Positions 45,604 through 56,776 of a stretch of 64,000 bases of DNA are shown here, piece after piece. The number at the start of each line of letters is the position of its first letter. The first letter of the stretch is position 1. The DNA is from Ephemerocybe angulata (taxonomy: Eukaryota; Basidiomycota; Agaricomycetes; Agaricales; Psathyrellaceae): NCBI GenBank assembly GCA_013368325.1, contig JAACJK010000164.1:744001-808000 (forward strand). Reading direction: 5' to 3'. Under the pieces are notes generated by a model. That model saw nothing but the letters and a program-made list of their open reading frames with translations. It was not told the origin of the DNA and searched no databases. Position numbers and translations under genes: made by a program.

Positions 45604-48348
45604 ATGTCTTTCTCCAGAGCCAAGACGTCCGCTCAGCGGTACCTTGGACACCCTGAAGAAACTGTGCCTATTATCGGTAGCACAGACTTTGCCAAAGGAG
45701 CCCTCGGCAGTCCCCTCGTCAAGGTATGTACACCCTCCAGACCCAATTATTTTGTCGTGAAGCTGACGGTCTTGGTTCCAGGTCAAGGACTATCTCCTCA
45801 GTCTGTTTCCCATCATCCAATGGCTTCCGAGATACAGTACGTTATCTGGTGCTTCTTGACCGTCATCTTGCTCATACCTTGTGCTCTGAATAGATTTTGG
45901 GTGGCTTTCTGGAGATGTTATTGCTGGTTTAACTGTCGGAATGGTGGTCGTTCCCCAGGGAATGTCCTACGCTGTCGTATGTACCTTTTTCGGTTAAGCG
46001 ACTAATAGCACGTCTAACACCTCCCAGATTGCTACCCTCAAGCCCGAATACGGGTTGTACTCGTCCTTCGTCGGAGTCTTGATCTACTGTGTACGCTCGC
46101 TTCGTGTATATCTATGGCAAATGATTTACTGAGACCTCCCCAGTTCTTCGCAACGTCCAAGGATGTCTCCATTGGTCCCGTCGCCGTCATGTCCCTCACC
46201 GTCGCTGAAATCATCAGGGATGTCCAATCCGTCCATGGAACGAGATGGGACGCTCCAGATATCGCCACTGCCCTGGCGTTTATCTGCGGTTTCATTACTT
46301 TGGGAATGGGATTGCTCAGGATTGGATGGCTCGTAGAGTTCATCCCCGCACCCGCAGTCAGTGGATTCATGACTGGTTCTGCAATCACTATTGCAGCTGG
46401 CCAGTTCCCGGGTCTCATGGGCATCACCGGTTTCGAGTATGTTCTTGCATAGTTTTTAATAGGTTCTGTCGGCTAACCTTCGCTTCTCCTAGCACCCGCG
46501 CCGCGACATACAAGGTTATCATTAACAGCTTGAAGGGTCTCCCGAGGACGAAGCTTGACGCCGCGTTTGGCATAGTCGGCCTCTTTTTCCTTTACGCTAT
46601 CCGCTTCGGATGTGACTACGGTTCGAAGAAGTTCCCCCGTCGAGGTGCGTATCCATATCTATATTCTCTCCGATAGCCCCTACTCACCTTGGTCATTTTC
46701 CACAGCACGCATGTTTTTCTTCATCAGCGTGATGAGGAATGCATTCGTTATCATTGTCTTGACACTGGCCTCCTACCTCTACTGCCGTCACAGAGAGCTC
46801 TCGCCCAAGAAGTATCCGATCAAGATCTTGCTCACCGTCCCCTCTGGACTCAAGCACGTTAAACCCCCAAACATTGATCGCTCCCTCCTTTCTGCTATCG
46901 CCGGCAAGCTCCCCGTCGCAACGATTATTCTTCTCCTCGAGCACATTGCCATCTCCAAGTGTAAGCATCAGTCGGTTTTTTCTGCTAGATTGGTCACTTA
47001 CTTATTTTTCTCGCTCCAGCCTTCGGTCGCCTCAATGGCTACAAGATCAACCCTAACCAGGAGCTGATCGCCATCGGTGTCACCAACACGATTGGCTCGG
47101 TCTTTGGCGCTTACCCCGCGACCGGTTCATTCTCTCGCTCTGCCCTCAAGTCGAAGTCTGGTGTCCGTACCCCCGCTGCTGGTATCATCACTGCCGTCGT
47201 CGTCATTGTCGCTCTCTACGGTTTGACCGCTGCATTCTTCTGGATCCCCACTGCCGGTCTCTCCGCCATCATCATCCACGCCGTCATTGACTTGGTCGCA
47301 TCGCCCTCCCAGGTGTACTCCTACTGGCGCATCTCCCCGCTCGAGTTCATCATCTGGCTCGCTGCCGTCTTCACCACCATCTTCTCGTCCGTTGAGAATG
47401 GTATCTACGCATCGGTCGCCGCATCTATCGCCCTCCTGCTCATCCGTCTCGCTCACCCTCGCGACAGCTTCCTCGGCAGAGTCACCGTCTCCCAGAAGGA
47501 TGACTCTGGCCCGAGCGAGCAGCGCGACATCTACCTCCCGCTCACCAAGACCGGTATCGTCAACCCCCACGTCAAGGTGTCACCTCCTACACCAGGTGTC
47601 ATCATCTACCGTGTCGAAGAGAGCATCCTCTATCCCAATTGCTCGATCGTCAACTCTGCCCTCGTCGACAACGTCAAGGCGAACTACCAGCGTGGCCGTG
47701 ACATGACCAACGTTAGCCTTGCCGACAGGCCCTGGAATGACACTGGCCCGCGTCGGTCTGGTGCCGAGGATCAGGCTGAGAATGAGAGGAAACCCCGCCT
47801 CCACGCCATCGTCTTGGACTTGTCCTCTGTGTATGTTTTTTCTCACATGACGCGTGCTAATCTGGGCTAATAACTCTCATATAGCTCGCACATCGATACG
47901 ACCGCTATCCAAGTGCTTATGGACGCCAGGACCGAAATCGAGAAATGGGCTGACCACCCCGTCGAGGTATGTCCTGCGATCACTTTATTTTCTGCACAAA
48001 GATCTCACGTAACATCTACAGTTCCACTTCGCTCCGATCTTGTCCCCCTGGATCCACCGTGCTCTCGTTGCTGGCGGGTTCGGAGTGGGCCACTCCAGCG
48101 CCAAGGTCCACCGCGAAGTCGCTGTCGTCGTACCTTACAGGGGAGGAAGGAGCTTTGACGCAGAGCCATCCACTGCTAGCACCGACGACCTGGAATCAGG
48201 CGATATCAAGAAGGTTCCGGCCGACCCCAGCAACGAGGGTTCTGAGCTGGAGCCCCTTGTGCCCCACAACACGCCGTTCTTCCATATCGACCTTGTCGCT
48301 GCGGTTAAGGCTGCTGAGAGCGGCATTGGCCGGGTTGCTAAAAACTAG
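45604..48348 (+). CDS. SulP-family sulfate permease with STAS domain
   Basis: Plasma-membrane anion transporter, most likely sulfate uptake. Ten exons (45604-45723, 45782-45836, 45894-45976, 46028-46090, 46144-46436, 46493-46644, 46706-46960, 47020-47830, 47885-47966, 48022-48348) give 746 codons. The SulP signature region reads VVVPQGMSYAVIATLKPEYG and continues FFATSKDVSIGPVAVMSLTV. Further core helices include ALAFICGFITLGMGLLRIGW and ATGSFSRSALKSKSGVRTP. The C-terminal STAS domain starts near PGVIIYRVEESILYPNC and has the conserved LDLSSVSHIDTTA. This matches fungal high-affinity sulfate permeases in length and order. A TATA-like element lies about 60 bases upstream. Substrate is inferred from the subfamily. 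Confidence 0.93.
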
Positions 48349-48702
48349 ATGCATATTTTACTCTTTTAAATGCCTAGTCTATATCCTCTACAATTTTCCG
48401 TTACGCCTCGGTTGGTTTACTTGGTCAGTTCGGCGTCGTGGGTCATGATTTCTCTCCTCCTTACTATCTCTGTATATCTGTACATTATGTACCACTGCTA
48501 TTCCCTGTGATGCCCCTGCTTTGATTAATTCCCTATATACCTTTGGACTTTCAACTCTTGGGCGTGTCATGAAGTGGAGAACGAAAGTCCCCTCTGTCAG
48601 ATGCAAAAGCAGCCGTGCGATAGCCTACTTATTATGGCGAAGGTGATACTGGATCAAGCGCGCAGGACCCGTGGGACATTGGAACCTTCCCTGTTTTCGC
48701 TC
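48349..48702. other. Intergenic between the SulP and TACO1-like genes
   Basis: About 350 bases, pyrimidine-rich at first (3' flank of the permease), then the promoter of the TACO1-like gene. No element recognised. Confidence 0.4.
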
Positions 48703-49944
48703 ATGCTTTCTGGTCTCTTCGCCCGTCGGACATTGGCGACATGTCCACGCTCGTTTTCAACGACGTCGACCGTACTATCTGGTCACAACAAGGTCTTCGG
48801 GAACTCCATTTGTGCCAGCGCGGGTGCTGACGGTCTATCTGCAGTGGTCTAAAATCAAGGACCGGAAGGGCGCCAATGATGCGCAGAAGGGAGTTTTGTA
48901 CGGTGCTGCCAACAGGGTGTGTTCTTCTCCATTACTCGCAGAAGTATGAGCTCTTATACTCGATATTCGACTAGGATATTATCGTCGCAGCTCGGGGTGA
49001 GGCTTGAGGCTTGAGACAACCTGTTCACCGGCGCTTGCTCACTCTGCTTTCCCCACCCGACAGCCGGAGGCTCGCCAGACCCGACTAAGAACAGTCAGCT
49101 CGCGTCAATCATTCGCAAGTACAAAGATGCAGGAGTTCCCAATGCCAATATAGAGAAAGCTCTCGCGAAGGTACATGACTGGATGTGGGAAGGGTGCAAG
49201 CTGTTGGCACTGACGTCGAGGCTCTCGGTTAGGCGAATCCGGCGAAGGGCAAGGCAGGGAACGCGGTTGTGTATGAAGCTCTTGCATTCGGGTCGGTTGG
49301 CATTGTTGTGTGAGTCCCCAATCTAGTCTCTCGCCCCGGGTTATCGTATCGAAGGCTGCTTCCAGAGAATGCCTGACGGACAACGCGACACGGACAATCC
49401 ATAACGTCAAGCATGCCTTGACGAAGCACGGGTGCGTCTAGATCGTTTGCCTCGGTCTGTAACTGCTTTAACACGTCACCGACCTCAAGTGCACACATGA
49501 CTCCCGTTAAATTCATGTTTGAGAGGAAGGGTTTCGTTCAACTATCGCTTGACGCAAAACTTGCAAATCTGGAGGAAGTGACGGAGGGTTTGATTGAGGC
49601 TGCATTGGGTGCTGATGCGGAGGACTTTGAGCAATATATGGATGAGGAGCACCCAGACGCTATCCTGCTAAAGGTACTACCCACACCCTGCGTATCTTCT
49701 TTCCTCGGATACTTAGACCCATATACAGTTCACTTCGCCACCAGAAGCCCTAGCTAAGGTCACCGAAGCCGTCACTTCCAGCGGCGTTCCTTCTCTTCAC
49801 TTGCAGAAAAGCGAACTGATATACAGCCCCGTCGAGAACGTCGAGCCGGATGAGGAAATGGAGTTGCAGGTGGCAGACTTGGTGCAAGAGTTGGAAGCAG
49901 ACGAGGACACTCTACGGATATGGACGAGCTTGGATTCTCGATAA
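48703..49944 (+). CDS. TACO1/YebC-family mitochondrial translational activator
   Basis: Eight exons (48703-48792, 48845-48916, 48975-48996, 49064-49170, 49233-49309, 49366-49431, 49490-49673, 49729-49944) give 277 codons. The N-terminus MLSGLFARRTLATCPRSFST is an Arg/Ser-rich mitochondrial presequence. The YebC core begins WSKIKDRKGANDAQKG and continues YGAANRDIIVAARAGGSPDP, NSQLASIIRKYKDAGVPNAN and NAVVYEALAFGSVGIV. Mammalian TACO1 promotes translation of COX1; bacterial YebC assists ribosomes at difficult motifs. Exon 3 is just 22 nt. The first intron has a weak donor (aag|gtcttc), the least certain join. It converges on the NYN cluster with a gap of 92 bases. Confidence 0.9.
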
Positions 49945-50036
49945 GTCAAACATCACACTGCCTAATCTCATTATCTGCATATACATGACGCCTCCACATT
50001 TCTCACTGATCACAACTACTTTCAAGAGCTACCGCG

Positions 50037-51079
50037 TCAGTTGACCCCTTCAGCGTTTGGAAATAATGCCCCCGCTTGCCTGTCCGTATTCAGCTCGACG
50101 TATGCCCCAGCCCCACCACCTCCAGACTGGATGACGCTATGGAGCTCAGCGGCATCCAGGTATTGCTTGAAGGCTTTTTTCCCCGCGAAACCGGCCAGTG
50201 CGTAAACGTTTGGTGTATGCTTTATCATCTTGTTGCCTACATCGGCGCGGCTCATCCTCCCCTTGTCGTCCGATTGGAGAACCTCGATAAGGACGCGGAA
50301 CTTCGCCCTAACAGCACTTGTGAAGGTATCAGCACAAAGTTGATCCACTAAAACGGGGAAGATACTGACGGGTGCAGGTGCTTAAGATCCGACGCCTCGA
50401 TTCCCTCGATCGATGGGGAGGTACTGGGCCCTGGAACACCAGGAGGCAGGCTCGGCGGCGCTGTATCGGGTGGAACGGCGGCGCTCGCAATGTGAAGGTG
50501 CTCCCAGTGATTGAACCTGTGCACCTTGTAGTTCCTGTTTAAGAGCTCGTTCGCTGCATAGTCGAGTGTAGCGTTACGCGAGATGACGAGAATCGTAGGA
50601 GGTGAATGGAACCCTGCGTCGATTGTGTCCACGAACATCGCAACTGACGGCGGGTATCCCGATTCGATGTGTCAGGCAGAACGAAGGTGTCAAGAACATT
50701 TTGAGACTTACTCAGCATGGCTTTCTCCACGCTCTCTCCGGCGAGGAAAGAGCATTCGACCGGTATAACGCCTTGCTTCTGAAGACCTTGAAGATATTCG
50801 GGGTTGTTAGCGAATGGCTGCGCCCCACTACTCTCCTTCTGGTCCCCATCAACCTCGTTCAGCCAAAACCCTTGCATTTTCGTGATGTTGCCATGCGAAG
50901 CTGTAACCTTACGAACAACTTCTACAGCATCAGAGGCACAAAGATTGGATGGGAAGCATGTTTCTGTTGTGATAAGCGAAATATGGGCGTCAATTCGACG
51001 CGATGTTATCGATCATGTAGCAAACGAACTTGCCTAAGTCCCAGAGGACCGTAACGGAGGGAATTCTGGTAGTACCCAT
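50037..51079 (-). CDS. NYN-OST-HTH family protein, copy 1 (degenerate nuclease site)
   Basis: The most diverged of four tandem paralogues. Exons 51079-51034, 50963-50712, 50643-50370 and 50316-50037 give 283 codons. The NYN start VTVLWDLETCFPSN corresponds to FWDYENC of the sister genes. The later SGDRDF motif is replaced by SRNATL, and the VADKMM aspartate by VEKAML. The PIN-like fold may persist but nuclease activity is unlikely. The C-terminal ~90 residues (FRVLIEVLQSDDKGRMSRAD ... GFAGKKAFKQYLDAAELHSV) fit an OST-HTH/LOTUS winged helix. The first intron uses a GC donor (ttag|gcaagt) at the same phase-1 position as in the paralogues. The linker is much shorter than in copies 2-4. The last intron was placed by frame and domain logic and is less certain. 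Confidence 0.72.
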
Positions 51080-51426
51080 ATCTTCAGTGCGCTGATGCTG
51101 TTAGATAGTGGTGGTTGGAGAAGAAGTGGGGATTGCGTCCCACGCTGATTTATATGTGTATTTCTCAAGCTTCTTTAAGCGCCCGTGCCTCGTGGCCGTC
51201 AGAATTGAATTGCCGAAGGACTGAGCAGCCAGGTAATGGTTCTTACTTAGTCTCCCGTAGGAAGCTTTGTGAGATTCGCGTAGCTCAAAACTTTGTTCCG
51301 AATACAAGGTACATAATACAAGCTGCTAGTGGAAGCGCAAAGTATTGGGCGGGAACTGGACAGAGATGACGGACGCTCCAGGTATTATGACACGTCTACG
51401 GTCAAATAATCAGGCTGCAGCGATAT
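51080..51426. other. Intergenic between NYN copies 1 and 2
   Basis: About 350 bases containing the promoter of copy 1. Nothing else recognised. Confidence 0.4.
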
Positions 51427-52859
51427 TCAGCCTTCGCCTCCAAAACCGCCCATCTTTACTATCCCAGCTTTAGCCGCAAGTGCCGCGTAATCTGTGAAGT
51501 TCTTTACGGTAGGAAGCTGGTCATAGATTTGACGATTCGCAGACATGATTTCAAGAGCGATGGATGGACGAAACGGCTGTTCTTGCCCGCGTTCGTGGTA
51601 GTACGATTGGAGCAAACGTACCAGGGGCTTAAAGTGCGAAGCCACGGATACTGGTTTGCTTGGCTGAGAGGGCAGCGCCTCTTCCGGTGCTGAAGCATAA
51701 CCTGCTGAACCACACGACGATTCAGAAGGCGTTGCAGACGGGCGATAGACATGGCCTTGGCTCGGTTTGGGAGGGCTGAAAGGAATAGGCGTAGATTGGG
51801 CAGCTGACACTTGGGTGCCGCGAGGCGGCCTTTCCGGGGAATTTGAAGGCTCCAGCCTAGTGGAAAGTAGGGGACTAGGGTAGAAGCGGGAGGCTGCTAG
51901 AAAGGGGTCCTGGTCGTCCTGGTTTGAACGCTTGGGATAGAAGCTTTTGAAGGCTTCGACGGTTGGCGACATTGGTTCCATTGATACCTCAGCGTTTGGC
52001 GTAGGGAGTGAAAGTCCCAGATTACCCGGGCCCTGGAAAAGCTTCGAGGATCCTGTGGTGATAGTATCCTGGTCGAAGTACCCTTTGACCTTGGGAAAAG
52101 GGAGGGCCTTGGCCTGCTTGCGAGGGCTGGTCCTCGGGAGTGGGACGTTGCATGCCCGATTTGGGGTAGAGGGTGCGGATGGAGCACCCCTTGGAGCTGG
52201 GAATCTGAAGGCCTCGAGGCCTTTACGTGACGGGGTGGAGGGCACGTTGGCCTCACAGTCGTTGGCTCCGGCGAGCACATCGAGTGCCCAGTCATAGTAA
52301 GTCGACGCTTGTGATGTGAGGCTGATATGTGCGTTGGAGAGGGTTATAAGTACGACATCGTACTGTCGTAATCTGAGGACGGCCATCGCGTACGCGAAGT
52401 CGCGGTCACCAGAAATCACGACGATCGTCGCAGGCGCTGGGTTGTCCATTGCATGGGTGAGCATGTCAACTGAACGAGAACCTTGTTCAAAATCCATATG
52501 CCCACTTTTCCACCAGAGAAATAAGCGTACCTATCATCATCTTATCTGCAACATCTTTGCGACTATTGTGCGGGGTATCAGTGAGAGATACGCCCGACGC
52601 CTGCAGTTCCGAACGAAGGGCAGAGTTCTTCGTCAATTGGGACTGTTCAGCGATTGACAGATACGCTTTGAACAGCTTTATCGGACCAAATGGCTGAACT
52701 AAGCTGCGAATGCGCTTAACAAGCTGGCACCCGGATCCACCGGCTGGCGCTGGGCAGTTCTCTTCAGGGGCAAGTGTTAGCGCCATTCTTCAACAACATC
52801 GCCCATTGAAGGGCACACTCACCATAGTCCCAGAAGATGGCCGCTTCCTGGGTACTCAT
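51427..52859 (-). CDS. NYN-OST-HTH family protein, copy 2 (intact nuclease motifs)
   Basis: Exons 52859-52823, 52761-52531 and 52481-51427 give 440 codons. The NYN (PIN-like, limkain/MARF1-type) domain opens AAIFWDYENCPAPAGGSG and continues SGVSLTDTPHNSRKDVADKM and IVVISGDRDFAYAMAVLRLR. All acidic residues expected for metal-dependent RNA cleavage are present. A Ser/Pro-rich linker of about 200 residues follows. The C-terminus (FKPLVRLLQSYYHERGQEQP ... FTDYAALAAKAGIVKMGG) fits an OST-HTH/LOTUS domain. MARF1-type proteins in animals use this pairing to recognise and cut RNA; a similar role is inferred. No signal peptide is seen. Introns fall in the same two phase-1 sites as in copies 3 and 4, evidence of tandem duplication. 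Confidence 0.85.
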
Positions 52860-53269
52860 TCTGCTCATCGCCAGCACCTTGAGATGGATGTGCAGGAGCA
52901 AGGTTCACTGTGGGTCCATCATGAGTCTAATATAAACGGTGGTACCACAGCGATAACGGGCGTTCGAATTCAACACCCATCAAAAGGTCCTTGTCCACGT
53001 TACCTTCCTATTCAAGTCCTCGACGCCCTTCTATTAGTGGACCTGTCGTCGAACTTCCTTTCAAGAGACCTCGACGCTCGTACCTGCCTACAGGCCAACA
53101 CGGCCCCTCTATTAGAAGGAAAAGACCTATCCCGGCATGGTATTAGTACGGTCAGATAGAGAACAAGTGGTGAGTATCTAGTCTAATCAATAGAGTGCAA
53201 AGAAGGTAAGACTAATGGGTAAGTATAGCGTTCGTAGATAGTATAACACGTAGCACGCTTCTGTGTTCT
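52860..53269. other. Intergenic between NYN copies 2 and 3
   Basis: About 410 bases containing the promoter of copy 2 and the 3' flank of copy 3. AT-rich near 53160-53270; no gene seen. Confidence 0.4.
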
Positions 53270-54865
53270 TTAACATGTTATATTGACCCATTCTTGACGC
53301 AGCATGATCCAAGGGTTAAGGCCATCCCCTCCGCCAAGAGTAACGAACCCCTCCTGCTCGGCCAGTGCAACATAGTCCCCGAAGTCCTCCACTCCTGCAT
53401 TCTGGTATACGCGCTTGTATCTCTTCCCAAGGTCAATGGAAAGGATAGAGCGTTGGGGAATGTATATGCCCTTGGAGCGGTATTGCTGTAGTTGTTTTAC
53501 GAGGGGCTTGAATCGGAATGGGACCGACATATGCGATCCATCCTGTCGCATGCTCTTTGTGGGCGAGGCAGAAGAGGACCTGACGGAATTTCCGCCATCC
53601 GACTCTCCAAGTCCTGAGGCTCTGGACCTGGGCGAGTTGGGTTCTGTGGGAGGGTGGTTCTCGTCTTCCCAGGGGATATCGTTATCGTATCCCCCAAGCT
53701 CCGAAGACGGCGGTGGGCTTGAACAACAGCTTTCTGATTGGTACTCTTCGTCGTGGTATTCGTCAGGGACATGCTGAGAAATGCTGGAGTCTCGGCGGTG
53801 GTGCGACGCGACCTTGGCTGTCTGGCTCGACAGCGGGGCAGAGGATTCGCGTGATTTACCCTTCCTGTCCGTGTACTGAGCACTGCTAGTGGAGTCTAGC
53901 CGGCTGTCGGGTGTGCGGGGTGTACTGAGAGGCTGGAGAGGTAGTTTGAATGGAGTGCCGAAGAATGAAGTAGGGGCGTCGCCGCGATCCTCCTTGAAAG
54001 TTTCTTTGACGACGATAGTGGGGACGCTAGAGTGTTGTCTGTGTTCCGGTCGATTCCTGCCACTGAGGGCCCGTTTCTTCGAGCTCCCCTCTCCCATTAC
54101 CAAAGTCGAATCTGGATCCGTTGAGTATCTCGTAGCAGGCACTGACCCGCCATCGCCCTTCATCTTCGACCCGTCGTCGCGAGCGTGAGAGGCGCTGGTG
54201 TTTTTGCGGAAGTCGGTGGCGATTGAGAAATTGACCCGTGCTGCCTCCTTCTTCGTGGGTGACTTTGGAGATGACTCCATGGAAGCATCGAGGACATCTG
54301 AGTTCCAGTGCAGGCGCACAGACGCCTGAGCCGTAAGGCTGATGTGGGTGTTGGGGGGCGTGATGAGAACCACTCGATATCGCCTCAGGCGAAGCGTTGA
54401 GAGAGCATATGAGAAGTCGCGATCGCCGGAGATGAGCACGAACGTCGCGGGCGTCGGGTGGTCGATGGCATACGAGAGCATGTCGACTGCCCCTAAGTCA
54501 GAGAATGGCACCTAGGAAGTGTGATCTAAACGTACCAAGCATCATCTTGTCTGCCACATCCTTCCGACCATTGTGAGGGCAATCCGTCAGGGAAACCCCC
54601 GATGCTTGAAGCTCAGAGCGCAATGTGAGGGATCGCGAGCTCAGCACTTGTTCGGACACTTCGAGATACGCTTTGAAGAGGTTCACAGACCCATAATCTT
54701 GGGAGATAAGGCGAATGGCGTTTACGACTTCATATCCCGTAAGGTTTGCGGGTATAGAGCAATTCTCTGCGGAGGTTTAGCACGTTCTCTTGACATGTCG
54801 AAGGCTGGCAGCCTCTACTGACCGTAATCCCAGAAAATAGCTACATTTTCTGAAGTGGGTGGCAT
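53270..54865 (-). CDS. NYN-OST-HTH family protein, copy 3 (intact nuclease motifs)
   Basis: Exons 54865-54823, 54766-54536 and 54492-53270 give 498 codons, the longest copy. The NYN domain has VAIFWDYENCSIPAN, SGVSLTDCPHNGRKDVADKM and FVLISGDRDFSYALSTLRLR, all acidic positions kept. A long low-complexity linker rich in Ser, Asp and Arg follows (residues ~180-410). The C-terminal OST-HTH-like domain reads FKPLVKQLQQYRSKGIYIPQ through FGDYVALAEQEGFVTLGGGD. Copies 2 and 3 resemble each other most in the NYN part; the linkers have no clear alignment. The last 20 residues after GGGDGLNPW differ from the other copies. Confidence 0.85.
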
Positions 54866-55115
54866 TTATCCGTCGCAGTGGAGGAGGTAAAGGCGCTTGT
54901 GAATGCCGTCACCGCGGGGATCAGGGAACGAGGTCGGTTCGTGGTCGTGGGTGAAGGCACAAAAAGCAAGTGGCTTGGCCACACAACAAAACGCGTCGCG
55001 GAGTTCAGATACGCCTCCACGTTGATCACGTCCCAATTCTCATGAATACGCGGAGTACACGGAGTACAGTGGCATTCAACATGATTATAATTGAAAATAA
55101 TACAAAGATGAAACT

Positions 55116-56460
55116 TCATTGTTCTAAGGTCGGATGAAGGCATATCCACGCCTTCCCATCTTTCCCACCAAGCTCGACAATCCCTAATGTGACAGCCGTG
55201 GCAGCATATTGGGCAAATCGCACATGCCCAGCCTTCTTATACACTTGTGGATCTTTTTTCAGTAATTGGAGCCCGACATTTGAGCGGAGGGGCCGACGAT
55301 GCCCCTCCTCGCGCAGAGAGTGAAGGATATCAACGAGTGGTCTAAACCCTGGTGGTACCTTCTTCCTCAGTCGATTGAAAAGCTGCCTATTCACTGAACC
55401 TCCTGTGTGCCCTTGTTCAGGTGCGCCAGAGGTCGGAGCAGACAAGGAGGGGGGATTGGGAGAATATTCATGGGATCGTTGACCAGAAGTAGGAGCTTGC
55501 AGTGACGAGGTGTTATTTTCGCCAGACATGCTCCTTGCCGCCGAGGGTAGGGACTGAGGTGGCGAAGCAGAAGAACTTGAGGTGATGCCTGGCCCGTTAT
55601 CTGTTTGACGCAGGCCGACACGATTAGAGTCCAACTCGTCGTTCGATATAACGAAGTCTTCCAGCCTTGATGCCAACGGATTGACGAAGTCTTCTAAGAG
55701 AACATCGTCACCGTTGTCTGGAACGGATGATGCCCCTACTTTGCAAGGGTCAACGGAGGCACCATAGTCGAGGGGGTGAGTGTAAGGGCTCTTTGTTGGT
55801 ATGTCCGACGTGCGAGTCGGTTCAAGACGAGGCACACTTCTTGAGTCGAATGGCAAGCCCTCTGAACGGCATGTTATCTCAGTGTTCCAATCGAAGCAAA
55901 GGGTGGCCTGCATCCAGAGATCCGGCTTCGTGTCTGGGGGTGTTATGATCACCGTAGTATGGCTTCGAAGGCGGAGGACCGAGAGCGCGTACGAGAGACT
56001 AGGATCAGCAGATATCAAGATGAGAACTGTGGTATCGATTGGCCTATCAAACGCATAGGCCAATAGATCGACTGTGGTCAGGGGCTAAGTTAGTATCAAC
56101 GAAACGAGCCGTAGTCATAAAGCCTGCCTACCAATTAGCATCTTGTCTGCGACATCTTTCGGGGCCGGGACATCTGTCAACGATACACCAGAAGACTGGA
56201 GTTCAGACCGTAGCAGTGCATTCCCCGTAGCATCCTTGCCGAGTGAGTAATGGTCTCCAACAGACAGATACGCCTTGAAGATGCTTATGTTCCCGAAACG
56301 CAAGGCAAGGGAGCGGATGTTGTGCACAAGTGTGTAGCCCGTCAACCCGTCTGGTGCCGGGCAACTGCCTATCAGAGATCAGTTGGAATTCGAAAATGTT
56401 GGGAGGTATATCTATACCGTAGTCCCAGAAAATGGCTACTTCATTTCTATCTGCAGGCAT
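55116..56460 (-). CDS. NYN-OST-HTH family protein, copy 4 (degenerate nuclease site)
   Basis: Exons 56460-56418, 56368-56132 and 56071-55116 give 411 codons. The opening motif is VAIFWDYGSCPAPDG, so the Glu-Asn of the sisters is Gly-Ser. The key SGDRDF motif is SADPSL, which removes an acidic residue expected for catalysis. The VADKML aspartate is kept. The OST-HTH-like C-terminus is well preserved (FRPLVDILHSLREEGHRRPL ... FAQYAATAVTLGIVELGG). A non-catalytic RNA-binding role or partner role for copies 2 and 3 is possible. Both intron positions and phases match the paralogues. Confidence 0.8.
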
Positions 56461-56776
56461 GAGATGATATGCTGAAAAGGCGTTCACGAAAGGAGTCAAG
56501 GCCAACAAGGGGCGGGCGGGCCATGCAAGCTGTGGCGTAGGACCGACTGAAGGTACACAGCCACTTGATCCGCCTGACGGACTCTTATTCAAGTTATTGA
56601 GTCTGACGCGTTTGTCTCGGACCTTGCCAAGTGCCTCCTATCTTGAACTTCCACAACGACTCCAGCTCTCTCCTGGGACCAGATGCGACCAGATGCGACT
56701 ATTTAGTAACATGAAAAACTACAGAAGACAGACTTTCGTACAGGGGATAATCGTGGAACGACAGCATGCCTCTGTA
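56461..56776. other. Intergenic between NYN copy 4 and the toxin-like array
   Basis: About 315 bases with the promoter of NYN copy 4. Contains the perfect 10-bp tandem duplication gaccagatgc (56677-56699). Confidence 0.45.

Noticed and set aside
50351..50369. Short last intron of NYN copy 1 ending at ccccgttttag
   Set aside because: That acceptor leads to an immediate stop. The downstream acceptor ttcacaag keeps the OST-HTH frame and was used instead.
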